Below, piece by piece: positions 1 to 11,084 of a stretch of 64,000 nt of DNA. The notes beneath the pieces are model-generated. The model made no database searches. It was not told the origin of the DNA and saw nothing but the letters and a program-made list of their open reading frames with translations. Source of the DNA: Prionailurus bengalensis (taxonomy: Eukaryota; Chordata; Mammalia; Carnivora; Felidae); assembly GCF_016509475.1 (NCBI RefSeq), contig NC_057348.1, positions 31,787,501 to 31,851,500 of the forward strand, written 5' to 3'. How positions within the stretch are numbered: position 1 is the first letter of the stretch; each line of letters begins with the position of its first letter. The position numbers and the translations under genes are program-made.

Positions 1-19
1 AACCATCACACATGGTATG

Positions 20-240
20 GGTGTAACTCACTTCACTTACTGCCCAATTCATTCCGCTAGTGATGGACTTACAGAGTTGTTTTTTTTTTTCTCCTATATT
101 CATCTTGCCTCTACAAACATGCTCATGTATCAAAATCTTTTTATTTCCACAGGATAGAATCCCAGGAGATTACTGGGTCCAAGGGTATGCTTAGTTGTAA
201 TTTCAACAGATGCTGTCAGATCACTCCTGAGATGAATTTT
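20..240 (-). mobile_element. Old L1 ORF2 3' fragment, cut by the window edge
   Basis: The stretch resembles the antisense of the L1 ORF2 3' region (the part describing a small exotic target, matching the usual antisense order of 'gatggac', 'caggatagaatcccaggag', 'ctgggtc'). It is diverged and has no usable frame. The left limit is unknown. Confidence 0.45.
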
Positions 241-1060
241 TGGTGCTGAAAACAAACTCTTAGGGTGACTCTCGCACAGCCAGGTCAGCCCTCATCAGTG
301 AGAGCACAAAATTTAAACATTTTCCTCTTAGGCCAACGTGGAAGTGTTTACAAGAAACTTTCTCCAGGGCTGAGACCTTAAGTGTGAAGGGGTAACTGAG
401 GCCGGCACATGGGATGACTTCCCGTTACCCACAGACACGGCGAGCGGTACCCTGGGAAGAGGGCAAGGAGCCTTGGCTATCTCTGAGAGACTCGGGTCAG
501 GGATGGTGCAAGTTGCTTCATGTGACTTCACCGTTACCTTTGTGACTACTGGTAATATTTTGAGAGGTTAATTCTTTCCCCCTCCCGTTCTGTCCTATTC
601 CTTGCCTTCCCTTTGTTCAAGCAAGGAGCTGAAACGAGCTAGGTGCCAATAAAGACACTCGAAGTGGTCTGGGCGGTTTCTTGTGTTGGACGGAATTTAG
701 GAAATTTCCGCAGTGCCAGGAGGAAGCAAGATTTCTAAGTGAAGGTGGTGGCAAAACAAGCACGGGGAAGGGGCTAGGTCAAGGGCTGTGCCTAAGCTAC
801 TGGCAGCAGAAGAGAAAAGCCTGCAGATTCTGGAGCCATTTAACTATCTGGCGGAGAAGGGAACAGGGGCTGAATGTCAGGCCTTGGCTGCCTCCCCAAA
901 GATTCCCCCTTCCAGGCATAGCACCCCCTACCCACCCCAGGCTCAGCCCGAGCCCCCAGAACTATGGCACAGCCCTGGGTTAAAACCCCAGTCAGAAGTG
1001 ACATTAATCATCTTGCCAGCAGAAAGGAAGGCTTGGAGTAGAAATCATGTTGATTTATGG
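241..1060. other. Intergenic stretch without recognised elements
   Basis: No repeat family or coding frame with family features is visible. The short open frames here lack any recognisable motif and look like chance. Confidence 0.5.
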
Positions 1061-1311
1061 CAAGGTTTCTTGACACCAGCTCCATTGATATTTTGAGCTG
1101 GGGGGTGATTTTTTTTCTTTTTTCTTTTTTTTTTTTTTTTTTTTTTGCTGTGAGGTCCGTCCTGTGCACTGTAGATGTTTAGCAACATTGTTGGCTACCC
1201 AATAAATACCAGTAGCACCCCTTGCCTGCCCCCAGTTTTGGTGACCAAATGTCAGACGTTGCCAAATGGTCGCTGGAGGTGGGGTGGATGGCACCTGATT
1301 GCGATTGAAGG
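1061..1311 (-). mobile_element. MER20 (hAT-Charlie DNA transposon fossil) with a T-rich expansion
   Basis: Reading left to right gives the antisense MER20 order: a start like CAAGGTTTCTTGACACC, then TCCTGTGCACTGTAGATG, CCAGTAGCACCCC and GACGTTGCCAAATG. A pyrimidine/T run at about 1110-1146 interrupts the first third. The right end is blurred by divergence. Confidence 0.7.
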
Positions 1312-2533
1312 GAAACTAAGGAAAGGCTGTTAGTTTGGAGTTTATGAGCAGAGACTCTTGGGTGGGATAGGCCTTGACATTGTTCTCTTCCTTGGGGAAG
1401 GGAGACCGGCTAGACATCCTCCCAGATTTGCCTCCCTGATGATGTTTTGCTTGGGCTAATTATTAAACATTACCTTTCATTCTCTGAACCACTTGTCAAC
1501 AGCAGATGCCATCCAGAAATGGAAGGACATGTATCTTAATTACACCTGCGGTGGTTAATGGGTCAGCGAGCATTCGGGGTGCCCTAAGCCCTTACTGACC
1601 TTTCCCAAGCTGGGGCCTGTCAGTTCCATGGCTGGGCCAGACTGCAATGAATGCCAGTTCTGGAAATGCTGGCTGCCCTCCAGGGCCTTTTAGTTCCACA
1701 CTAATAAGCCTGATTTAGGCTTTGCATTGCAGACCAGCAACCGAGTGTTATTGCCAGCCATGGCAAATAACTGATGTCCACGGTCTTTTCAGAGCAAGCA
1801 AATGAACGTGATATTTTCCCCGCCTCCTCTCTTCTCACTGAGAAGATGATTCTTGGAGATAATCCACTTGGTTATCCATGGATGTGAACATAATTTGGAA
1901 GCAGCAGTCATGCCAGATGGCCAGCTCAAGCTGGGAGCCCTGAGTAGATTCCTGAGCCAAATTTCTCATTCCCTGGAGGAGCAGAGTAGAGGGTGTGTAT
2001 GGCTGGGGAAGGCCAAGCTTTTATTTCTGGAAAAGAAGTGAAGACAGGGAGAGGCCGGCATGAATGGCCACTGTCCTTGCCAAATATGCATGGTATGACT
2101 TAGGTGAATGATTGAGAAAGCTTCCTGAGTGCCAGTGTGGACAGATCCCTGAACAGGACGCCCCAGGCAGCTGTGGAATGCCCTTTCCTGGAGGTCAGGG
2201 CCACCTGGGTGGTTCTGACTCTCCTGCTTAACTCAGCCAGCCCAGACAATTGGAGTGACCTCTCAAGGTACGTCTCCCAGCTTGAGGAGTCCTAGATACG
2301 GGTGGACCCTAACGGTCAGCATGAGAGGCGAGGCACAGGGCCAGTAACGTACAGTTATGGCGGGTTGGTAGCTACAATGGGCAAATGAGGGATGCTGGAG
2401 AAACTTACATATTTGAGTATGCACAGAGCTCACTGGAAGAACAGGCCTACAGAGAATGAAAGAGAAACACAGAGAGAGTCAGAGGCAAAGGGAACTGAAG
2501 TGGGTGGGAGGGTCTTTGGAGAGCGACACACAA
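1312..2533. other. Intergenic unique stretch, candidate conserved non-coding DNA
   Basis: No interspersed repeat is recognisable across about 1.2 kb. The part around 1430-1790 holds AT-rich homeodomain-like cores (TAATTATTAAAC, CACTAATAAGCC) amid mixed-composition sequence. Function is not shown by the sequence. Confidence 0.4.
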
Positions 2534-2727
2534 GGGGGCACCTGGGTGGCTCAGTCAGTTAAGTGTCAGACTCTTGATTTCAGCTCAGGTCATGATCTCA
2601 CGGTTCCTGAGGGCAAGCCCCGTGTCAGGATCTGCGCTGACAGCGTGGAGCCTGCCTGGGATTCTCTCTCTCTCTGCCCCTCCCCTGCTCACTCTCTGTC
2701 TCTCTTATTCTCTTAAAAAAAAAAAAA
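2534..2727 (+). mobile_element. CAN-SINE (tRNA-Lys-derived), older subfamily
   Basis: Starts with the tRNA-related head GGGGGCACCTGGGTGGCTCAG, continues through a degenerate B box, a CT-rich tract (CTCTCTCTCTGCCCC) and an A tail. This is the standard carnivore SINE layout: a tRNA-Lys-like RNA polymerase III promoter, a (CT)n block and poly(A), moved by L1 machinery. Diverged from the young felid copies. Confidence 0.93.
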
Positions 2728-2939
2728 GCGAACTACATGGACGAAGGACAAATGAAAGGCCACCAAGTCTATTACGGTGACACTGTGATTTAGTAGTATG
2801 GAAATGAAGAAAAGTAGGCTTCAGGATAATGAAATAGGTCTATTTCATCGTCTCAATTTTTAAAATATTTCTTTTTGATTGATTACTAATTCATTACTGA
2901 AATCCATCAGATTTTCATCTTTTATCTTACAAACTAGGT

Positions 2940-3065
2940 CCTGGGACAAAAATCACCTGGGCTTTGGTCTTAGAAGTCCTGGTTCTGTCATGTAGTATAT
3001 GACTTTGGGCAGTTTTGGTTTCCTCACTGAACGTCAGTTTTCTGGTATTTAAAATAAATATATAC
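2940..3065 (+). mobile_element. MIR SINE fragment
   Basis: Shows the MIR core order 'tcctggttctgtcat', 'tatatgactttgggcag', 'tttcctcactg'. Diverged; ends uncertain. Confidence 0.6.
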
Positions 3066-3116
3066 AATACCTGACTCTTGAAGTCAAATGAAAATCAAAT
3101 AAAAAGGCACAAACCA

Positions 3117-3324
3117 GGGGTTCCTGGGTAGCTCAGTCGGTTAAGTGTCTGACTCTTTATTTTGGCTCATGTCACCATCTCACAGTTCATGATTCGAGCC
3201 TCTTGTCGGGCTCTGTGCCAACAGCATGGAGCCTGCTTGGGGTTCTCTCTCTCCTTCTCTCTCTGCCCCTCATCGTCCCCATTCTCGATCCCGCTCTCAG
3301 AATAAATAAATAAACTTAAAAAAA
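3117..3324 (+). mobile_element. CAN-SINE, older subfamily
   Basis: Head GGGGTTCCTGGGTAGCTCAG, CT-rich block and tail AATAAATAAATAAACTTAAAA. Flanked by imperfect target duplications (cacaaaccag / tacaaactag). Confidence 0.92.
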
Positions 3325-3901
3325 TGTACAAACTAGTAAACTATACACAAAATGGTGATTACTTACAGCAATGACACAGTCTCATCCAATACATTTTTCA
3401 GCTTTCAACAGGAAAAGGGGAAAACTTACGTGATTAAGGCGCTCACATGGCTCAATCCTGCATGGTTCCCCACCATTTTCCAGAAAATGTTCAAACCCCA
3501 CACCCGAGCCCACACAGCTTCCCCAGTCTGGCTTCTGTGCATCCTTCTGGCCTCGTCTGCAACCACTCTAAGACTGTGCACAACAGGGTGACAGTCCTAT
3601 TCCATCTGTACTGCATTCTTGAAACGCAGTTAACTCTTTGTTCCCACCTCCTTGCCTTTGGAGAGTGCCAGCATAGGGAGTTTCCCACCACTCACGATGG
3701 CAGGGTACCTTCGTTTGGGGTTGAAAACCCAAGTGCGCACGGGGCCGGGGCCGGGCAGGGAATGTCAGCAGGGAGTGAGCCAAGGGAAAATGCAGATGAA
3801 CAAGTGAGGCAGTCACTACTTAGCTCACCCTCTTGCCTTGTACCGGTAGGGTCGCAATGCGGGAGATCTTCCAGAGAGTTCCCTCCAAGCCAGATTCTTC
3901 T
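3325..3901. other. Intergenic stretch without recognised elements
   Basis: Unique-looking sequence. An overlapping open frame of 165 codons (3447-3944, +) shows no domain or motif and runs into the next SINE, so it is not called as a gene. Confidence 0.5.
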
Positions 3902-4162
3902 ACCAACGCTCATTTTTATTTTTTATTTAAAACAATTTTTTTAACGTTTATTTATTTTTGGGACAGAGAGAGACAGAGCATGAACTGGGGAGGGGCAGAG
4001 AGAGAGGGAGACACAGAATCAGAAGCAGGCTCCAGGCTCTTAGCCATCAGCCCAGAGCCTGACGCGGGGCTCGAACTCACGGACCGCGAGATCGTGACCT
4101 GAGCTGAAGTCGGACGCTTAACCGACTGAGCCACCCAGGCGCCCCACCAACGCTCATTTTTA
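3902..4162 (-). mobile_element. CAN-SINE with perfect 17-bp target duplication
   Basis: The duplicated target ACCAACGCTCATTTTTA lies at 3902-3918 and 4146-4162; the element is 3919-4145, inverted (T tail first, ending in CACCCAGGCGCCCC). Close to the young felid consensus but with the older CTGAGCTGAAG diagnostic, so intermediate in age. Confidence 0.96.
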
Positions 4163-4241
4163 AGTCTTGGCAAGGTATTAAGAATTTTTTAAACCCAGTG
4201 TTGTCCAAATAAAATATATCATAGAGTTGGACAAGATCATG

Positions 4242-4276
4242 AGCTACCATTTTCTTTTCTTTTAATGTTTATTTAT

Positions 4277-4323
<47 letters not shown>

Positions 4324-4513
4324 ATGCATGTGAGAGAGAGTGAGCCAGGAAGGCAGAGTGAGAGAGACAGAATCCCAAGCAAGCTCTGTTCTGTCAGTGC
4401 AGAGCTCGAGGCGGGGCTCAAACTCACAAACTGTGAGATCATGACATGAGTGGAAATCAAGAGTCGACACTTAACTGACTGAGCCATGAAGGTGCCCCCA
4501 TAAGCTACCATTT
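4242..4513 (-). mobile_element. CAN-SINE with expanded (GA) microsatellite
   Basis: Target duplication AGCTACCATTT at 4242-4252 and 4503-4513. The element's CT block has grown into an uninterrupted run of about 21 GA units at 4280-4320. The head is diverged (GCCATGAAGGTGCCCCC). Confidence 0.92.
4280..4320. repeat. (GA)n microsatellite, about 20 units
   Basis: Perfect dinucleotide run nested in the antisense SINE; long enough to be polymorphic. Confidence 0.95.
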
Positions 4514-4639
4514 CAACTCCTAGTCTTCTCCTTCGTGTATGTTGAAATCAACACAAAGCCAAACTTCTAAAAAACAGCAACAAATGTTAATAGCTACCCC
4601 AATGTTTCTTAATCAAATCATTCTTGTCTTTCAAAATGC

Positions 4640-4800
4640 TATGCAAGCATTCCCTCTCAGGGGAAACTTGACTAGACATGCCCTCCTCTTCCCACTCCCC
4701 CACCATTTCATCCCCTCTGCCACTTCCCTGGTCCAAGTCATTATCATATCTGATCAGCCCATGACCCACAATGGCTGCTGAAAATCCAGCCATCGTATCT
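4640..4800 (+). mobile_element. L2 fragment
   Basis: Resembles the L2 ORF2 3' part (CCTGGTCCAAGTCATTATCAT and neighbours). Probably the same insertion as the next L2 piece, separated by an indel-rich stretch. Confidence 0.45.
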
Positions 4801-5134
4801 GCATTCCAGGCATCAGGATGGGGGAAGGAGGTGAAATGCAAAAAGGCCTCCTCCTAGCTAAGTCAGTTTCTCTCAGAGTTTTCAGAAGCCTTAACTAAAA
4901 ACTTCACTTGCTTAGTTACATCTCATTGTTCACTCACAGCTCCAAGGGTTTAGGGAGATACAATCTTATCACCAAGTAGAATAAAATCAGAGTTCTAATG
5001 TAGAAGGGAAAAATGGTTATTACATGGGTCGTTAGCACTCTTCCATACTTATGGACTTGTTTTCCAGTTTGTACTATTGTTCATATAATTCATTCTGCCA
5101 ACAACCATGGTTTCTAAGTTGGATTATACGTCCT

Positions 5135-5675
5135 CTCCAATTTAAACACCTTGAATGGCCTCCATTGTCCTTTGGACAAGACCATAAGCATCCAAAGCTA
5201 AAATGCCTGGGTGACTTGGCATCACGGCTTTCCTCCTTGCGCCCCTCCGTCCCAGTCTCTTCTTCTACCTCCTTGTTCTCTGTTCCACCTGCAATGGCAT
5301 TATTTCAGTTCCTTGAATGGGTCTGGCACTTCCCCGTCTTTGTGCAGGCTGTTCCCCATCCTCAGTTCTCCTTTCCCAATTGGCTGATGCCTCCAAGGGT
5401 CAAGTGGAGAACCAAACCCACAGGGAGGCCACCCTCACTACCTCAGGCAGAGCACCTCCTTATCTCCCTTCTTCTTGGGCTATTTTCTCTCTCATGACGT
5501 CTCCACAGCTGGGGACACTGTGTTGATGTGTGTGACCATCAGTGATGACCAGTCTTCCCCACTAGACTCTGTAGTAAGGACAAAGGAACATGTCAGATCT
5601 GGTCCCTTCTGCACACGTTCCTGTGCCTGATACGTTAGAGGCATTCAGTAAGAACCCATTGCCTGAATCTCTGTC
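5135..5675 (+). mobile_element. L2 LINE 3' end
   Basis: Contains landmarks in L2 order: CTTGAATGGCCTCCATTG, TTTCAGTTCCTTGAATG, TTTGTGCAGGCTGTTCCCC, CCACTAGACTCTGTAGTAAGG and a terminal GCATTCAGTAAGAACCCATTG. A long open frame here (5051-5497) is decayed L2 reverse-transcriptase sequence, not a gene. Confidence 0.75.
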
Positions 5676-5689
5676 ATAAGTTTGTGTGT

Positions 5690-5998
5690 TTATTTAGCCC
5701 TACTGGACGTAAAGAGCCAAAGGATACCTGAGAGTCAGTCAAACACTTACAAGCCACCCCCACTCTCCAAATCCATCAAAAAAAGTTGTGCATCTAGATT
5801 CTATCAGATCCTGCCCAAGTAGCCACTGGTCAACAACTAACAAGTACCTTCCCCTTCCTCCTTGTGTGGAATAACCTCTCTCAACCACCCCAGGTCAGCT
5901 GTTCTAGGCTGGGTTATGAATACCAAGTGGCTGCTATCACATCCCAAGTTCAGTTATATGTATTAATCAAACCTCAATAATTAAGCATTTGCAAGGAG

Positions 5999-6037
<39 letters not shown>

Positions 6038-7551
6038 CTTTACAGCTTGGGAAATCAATTCTGTTTGCTCCAACCTAAAACAAAAACTAGCACAAAAAAA
6101 CAAAACAAACACAAGTTCATGAAACGATTTTTCTTTAAGCCTCTGTCTCGAAAATGAGAATAAAACAAAACAAAACCCAGGCAGAGAATTCCCAAGGGAT
6201 GTTATCATGCAGCCTTATCTGAGGATGCAAACTGAACATGATGGGGGAACACAATGTCTGCAGCTGGGGCAGGGAGAGGCCGATCAGTTATGGATAGTTC
6301 TCCTTCTCTAGATGTGTGTGATCCATTCCATCCTGGGCCTAATGTACTCAGAGGAGAAAAGAATGTTAAAATTCTTGTACAAACCAGAGTGCTGACATTG
6401 GTTTTCTGCTCCAATTAATGTGGGACCTTGAGAGTTTAGGGCGACGCTCTGTCCACATGAACTCTGGCAAAGTGGTGGAGGATGGGAGGCCCAGATGCCT
6501 TGACCCAACAGCAGATGTCAACACTAGGACGGTCCAAATGAATGCAAGTTTATGCCTTTCCCTCTCCATGGGAGACCTCAGGAGATAGCATCTCACAGCC
6601 CTACACCAGATGCTAATCAGATTATATCCAGATGCTCTATAAACATGTGTCAGCAGTTGAAAAGACCGATCCTAATTGGGACAAAATTACTTTTTCCAAT
6701 GCTGTAGGTAAAATGCACAAGTAAAAATATAACTGTGGTTGTTTAAATACACCCTAAGGTGCTTTATTTTTCTTTAGCACAGAGAAAAGTCCAGTTTGAG
6801 CAAATGCATGTGCTTGCAAGAAGTCTGAGAGAAAAGAGTGGAGAAAGAAATTAGGCAGCCTCCTCAGCTCCCTGAACTTACGGATGGGATTTCTCACTGC
6901 TTGAGGATTCCATCACCTGATGTGAAGAGTGTGCAAGTTTTAATCTAGGGTCTTTCTTTCTTGCTGATCGAGGAGCTCTTAATGGTACCACACATACTCA
7001 TTTCATATGGAAGAACCCCCCAGAATGGTTTCTTGTGCATCTGGGGCAGAACTGGGTTTTCAACAAATGCTTCACCTTCCGTTTGTCGTGGGCCTACGTA
7101 ACGCACAGAGCAGTGGGCAGCAGAGGGACAGCAGTGAACGGTGTCGTAGACAGCTGTGAGCTTTTAAAAAATGCAGTGTAGGACCAGAGACAGATAAGTA
7201 AACAGGAAATTACAACACATGTGCAAACGGAGTAAGATTAACATGCTATGGGAGCAGAGAGGGGGTTCGCGGGATTCAGCCTGGGGATTGGGATGGCCTT
7301 AGCTAGCCTCTAGGAGGAAGAGGCAGAGGGTACAGGACCCAGGTAAGTAGAGGGGAGGGAAGGGTGTACTTTAGGCAGAGGAAACGTGGATGCCGTGCAC
7401 TCTGTCAGTGGCTATAAATGACACAGATTTCAACTAGGAGAGAAGGAGCTAAAGATGTGCCAAAATGGAGTGAGCTTCCCCAGAAAGCAGCAAATTCCAT
7501 TTACGAGAAGGGCGCAAAGGCTGGATTACTTTGGGCGGAATTATAAAAATA
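5690..7551. other. Intergenic stretch with a (TC)n run
   Basis: Apart from the microsatellite at 6001-6033, I recognise no well-preserved repeat. The part around 7130-7420 (purine-rich, 'ggcagagggaacatgg'-like) may be an old unclassified repeat. No coding frame is supported. Confidence 0.4.
6001..6033. repeat. (TC)n microsatellite, about 16 units
   Basis: Perfect TC dinucleotide run followed by a T-rich tail. Confidence 0.95.
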
Positions 7552-8348
7552 GATTTCTCACCGAAGCAAAAGAAAAGTGAAAGTAAGTAAGTGGGAAGAC
7601 GTCAAACCGAAAAGCTTCTGCACAGCAAAGGACACCATCACCAAGTGAAAAGGCAACCTACCGAACGGGCGAAGGTAATTGCGAATCTTACCGGGAAAGG
7701 GGCCGATACCCAAGACATACAAATGATTCATACAACTCAACAGCAAAAATCCAAACCGATTAAAGCGTAGGCAGACGATCTGAAGAGACATTTTTCTGAA
7801 GAAGACGTACAGATGGCTCAGAGGTACATGAAAAGGTGCTCAACATCAGTAGTCAAGGAAATGCAAATCAAAACCACAAGGAGACATCACCTCACAGCAG
7901 TCGGGACTATTATCAAAAAGACAGTAAGTGTTGGCAAGGATGTGAAGAAAAGAGAACCCTCTTGCACTGTTGGTGGGAATGCAAACTGGTGCAGCCGCTC
8001 TGGAAACCAGTGTGGGGGCTCCTCAAAAAATTAAGAAGAAATCTACCATAGGATAACGCAAAATTATTCAATCATATAAAAGAATGAAATCTCGCCATCT
8101 GTGACAACATGAATCGACCTTAAGGGCATTAAGCTAAGTGAAATAAGCCAGGCGAAGACAAATGCCTTATTCTATTTTTTATATGAGGAATCTTCAGCAA
8201 AACAAATCCCAAGCTTATAGATACACAGAACAGATTGGTGGATGCTTGAGGCAGGGGATGGGGAAAGATGGGTAAAATGGGGTTTTGTGTGTGTGTGTGT
8301 GTGTGTGTGTTTGGTTTAAATTGAATAAAAATTTTAAAAGAGATTTCT
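7552..8348 (+). mobile_element. 5'-truncated L1, ORF2 3' end plus 3' UTR
   Basis: Reads through L1 ORF2 C-terminal coding landmarks: AAGCTTCTGCACAGCAAAGG, GAAATGCAAATCAAAACCAC, GTTGGTGGGAATGCAAACTGG. It ends in a TG run and an A-rich tail at about 8340. A short target duplication AGATTTCT lies at 7552-7559 and 8341-8348. An internal deletion removes part of ORF2 after about 8049. Frames are broken; fragments at 7813-8051 are shadows of the same ORF2. Confidence 0.88.
8286..8311. repeat. (TG)13 microsatellite
   Basis: Perfect TG run inside the L1 3' UTR. Confidence 0.93.
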
Positions 8349-8464
8349 ATAATAGGTGGGATATTGTACTGGGTCTATGGCCCCAGCCACAGACCCAACA
8401 CAAATATCCAAAGGTAGAATTCAGGAATGGGTTGTTGTGGAAAAGCTCCATTGGCCGTCATTAA

Positions 8465-9243
8465 GCAAATCAAAACCAAGGTAGGAAAACCATTCCACAC
8501 TCATTAGGTATATGAAGCCATTGGGATGGTGTGTATGTGTGTGTGTGTGTGTGTGCACGCATGCGCTTATGGAAAACAAAAAATGGCAAGAATATAAACA
8601 TTTTGGATCCCTTGTGTATGGCTGGTAGGGAAAATAGCACAGCTGATGTGGGACACTGTGGGATGGCTCTTTGACAGTTAAACACAGAATTACCATACGA
8701 CCCAGCAATTCTACTTTTAGGTATATGCCCAAAGGAATTGAAATCAGTCACCTGATTTGTACCCCTATGCTGACAGCAGTGTTGTTCGCAGTAGCCAAGA
8801 GGTAGAAACAACCCAAATGTCCATCAACAGATGAACGGATAAGCCAAATATGGTATAGGCATATAAGGAAAGGTTGTTCTACCACAAAAGGAATGCAGTT
8901 CTGATCCCCGCTACACCATGAATGAACCTTGAAGACATGAGGCTAAGTAAAATAAGCCAGACAGCAAAGTACAGGTATCTCAGGATTCCACTTACACGAA
9001 GCACCTGGAACAGGCAACGGAAGGAGGACCAGAGCTTACCAGGGGCTGAGGGGAAGGGGGGTGGGGAATTACTGCTTCACCGTTATCGAGTTGCTGTTTG
9101 GAGTAAAGGAAAAGGTTTAGAAAGAGAGTGGTAATGGTCACACAGCAGTGTGACTGTATTTCAGGCCACTGAATTATACACTCAGAAACGGACAAAGGGG
9201 GAAATTTTATGTTATGTATATTTTACGACCGTTGAAAAAACAA
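8465..9243 (+). mobile_element. Older L1 (L1M-type) ORF2 3' end and 3' UTR
   Basis: Carries the landmarks 'gacccagcaattctacttttaggtat' in pieces, AAACAACCCAAATGTCCATC, and the 3' UTR order 'ctgaattatacact' to 'aaattttatgttatgtatattttac'. Strongly diverged, all frames broken. A GT run lies at about 8529-8555. Confidence 0.82.
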
Positions 9244-9251
9244 ACAAACTC

Positions 9252-9300
9252 CCCAGCTGATTTCGAGGCTGTCCACGGAGCAGTTGTGGAGAACCACTGG
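9252..9300 (+). mobile_element. MER5A-like tail fragment
   Basis: Ends in GTGGAGAACCACTG, the typical MER5/Charlie terminal inverted repeat. Only the last 50 bases are present. Confidence 0.45.
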
Positions 9301-10118
9301 ACTAGTTTACCATACAGCTCTTAAGGTTTCGGAGGCTTAAAAAAGCCAAAGTGGTTGCGTGGCGTTAAGTTAAAACAAACCACAGGGCCTCCAAGTCTGT
9401 TTTGGTATCTGCCTGAGCCAAAAGGCCTCGCTCTGATGAAAGCGGTGAGTTGTCAGGTCTTTCTCCAGGGAGGGTGGCAGATTGGAGGTATTTCAGCTTC
9501 TGTTGCCCACTTCTACAAATCACTTACGGGGAACTTCATTTCTCAGCGTCGAAGCTACCCAACAGAAGCCAACAGACTCCCCACCTTGTAACTCTGGGCT
9601 TGCAACCATCTCCGAAAGGGTTGGGAAAGGAGGAAGGGGACTACAGTATGGGTCTACGAGTGGGTTCCCTCAATAGCAAAGCCTGAGACAAAGGCTGGGG
9701 TGCGGGTAGGTTTCTTTGGGAAACGATCCCAGGGAGGAGTGAGCGATGGAGGGATAAACAAGGAAGCAGTGCGAGTCTGTTCTAAGAAGCGTTATTTAGT
9801 TGGACACCTCGATGGACGATAAAAAGTCCCGCAGGACATTTTGAGAAGCTGTACGATCCAGTAGCCAGAACTATCCACCTATGGACTGAGAAGAGAAAAT
9901 ATTTACACTCCTGCTCAGTTCCTTAATGTCAAAAGGGCAGTAACTTCTCACGTTACACATTTGGGTTTGAGAGTGTGAAGAGTCAGAGAAGAGTCAGGGC
10001 AGGAAGCAAGAGGCAAGTGGCCCACGGCCAAGACCCAAAGAGAGGCATCATCAGGCAGCAGCAGGCTGGAGGTCTTGGATTCCCTGGGTGGCCTCATTGG
10101 AAAAGCAGCAGGTGCAGT
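9301..10118. other. Intergenic unique stretch
   Basis: No recognised repeat or supported coding frame. Several overlapping frames of 60-80 codons in the 9350-9690 part have no motifs. Confidence 0.5.
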
Positions 10119-10392
10119 AAGAGGCAGGGAGGGTATGGGGCGCCTGGGTGGCGCAGTCGGTTGAGCGTCCGACTTCAGCCAGGTCACGATCTCGCGGTCC
10201 GTGAGTTCGAGCCCCGCGTCAGGCTCTGGGCTGATGGCTCAGAGCCTGGAGCCTGTTTCCGATTCTGTGTCTCCCTCTCTCTCTGCCCCTCCCCCGTTCA
10301 TGCTCTGTCTCTCTCTGTCCCAAAAAAAATAAACGTTGAAAAAAAAAAATTAAAAAAAAAAGAAAAAAAAAGGAGAAAGAGGCAGGGAGGGT
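10119..10392 (+). mobile_element. Young felid CAN-SINE with 16-bp target duplication
   Basis: Target duplication AAGAGGCAGGGAGGGT at 10119-10134 and 10377-10392. The body (10135-10376) matches the young subfamily: GGGGCGCCTGGGTGGCGCAG head, the diagnostic TTCAGCCAGGTCACGATC, an intact B-box-like GAGTTCGAGCCCC, and a CCCAAAAAA tail grown to about 55 A-rich bases. Confidence 0.97.
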
Positions 10393-10784
10393 GTGAAGCT
10401 GTGTACAGGAGGGGTTCGGGGGTTACAAAATGACCCTGCAGCGCCAACCAAGTTTGCAATTCTCGCACAGATCCACCATCTCAAAAGGACCTCAAAAGGG
10501 CTGCCTACGAACACGATTATCAATACACAGACTTGTCTACACTCAGAGGAATATGGGAGAGCGTTGCCTGGGAGAAGAGGTAATACTGCTCATAGTTTTC
10601 ATGCATTCGATTTTTAAGTTGGAACCCCCGTGAACCAAAACAAATGAAAAAAAAAATTATTCTCTCCATGATTCATTTATCCCAAGTAGGGTTCTTTTCC
10701 CCCAATCCCCCCTAGTTTCTAAAATTAGGAGCACCTATTTCCCTGTGTGTATGTGTGTGTGGTGGGGAGTTGCAATCTGCAACT
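10393..10784. other. Intergenic unique stretch
   Basis: No recognised repeat; short chance frames only. Confidence 0.5.
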
Positions 10785-10963
10785 CAGTGGTTCTCAAAGT
10801 GTGGCCCAAATTAGGCTCATCATCATCACCTGGAAACTTGTCAGAAATGCAGATTCTTAGGCTGGTCTACCCCAGACTTCCGGGATCAGGCCCTCTGGGG
10901 GGTAGGGCCCAGTGCTCCGAGGAGATATCCAGGTGATTCTGATGCACGCTGCCTGAAAACACT
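10785..10963 (+). mobile_element. MER5A (hAT-Charlie) nearly full length
   Basis: Starts CAGTGGTTCTCAAAGTGTGG and proceeds through CATCACCTGGAAACTTGT, AGAAATGCAGATTCTTAGG and CCAGGTGATTCTGATGCACG in consensus order; about 180 bases, close to the usual 189. Confidence 0.9.
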
Positions 10964-11084
10964 TAATGAATCCATCACATGCTCTCAACCAGGTCTTTAG
11001 AATCTTCTAGTAGAGAAAGAGGCATGAAACCCTGACTCAGTTTTTACTTAAATATCAGCAAACACTGAGGATGCCTGCATTTGT

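Noticed and set aside
3447..3944. 165-codon frame on the plus strand
   Set aside because: No domain, overlaps four other frames on both strands and runs into a SINE; GC-driven chance.
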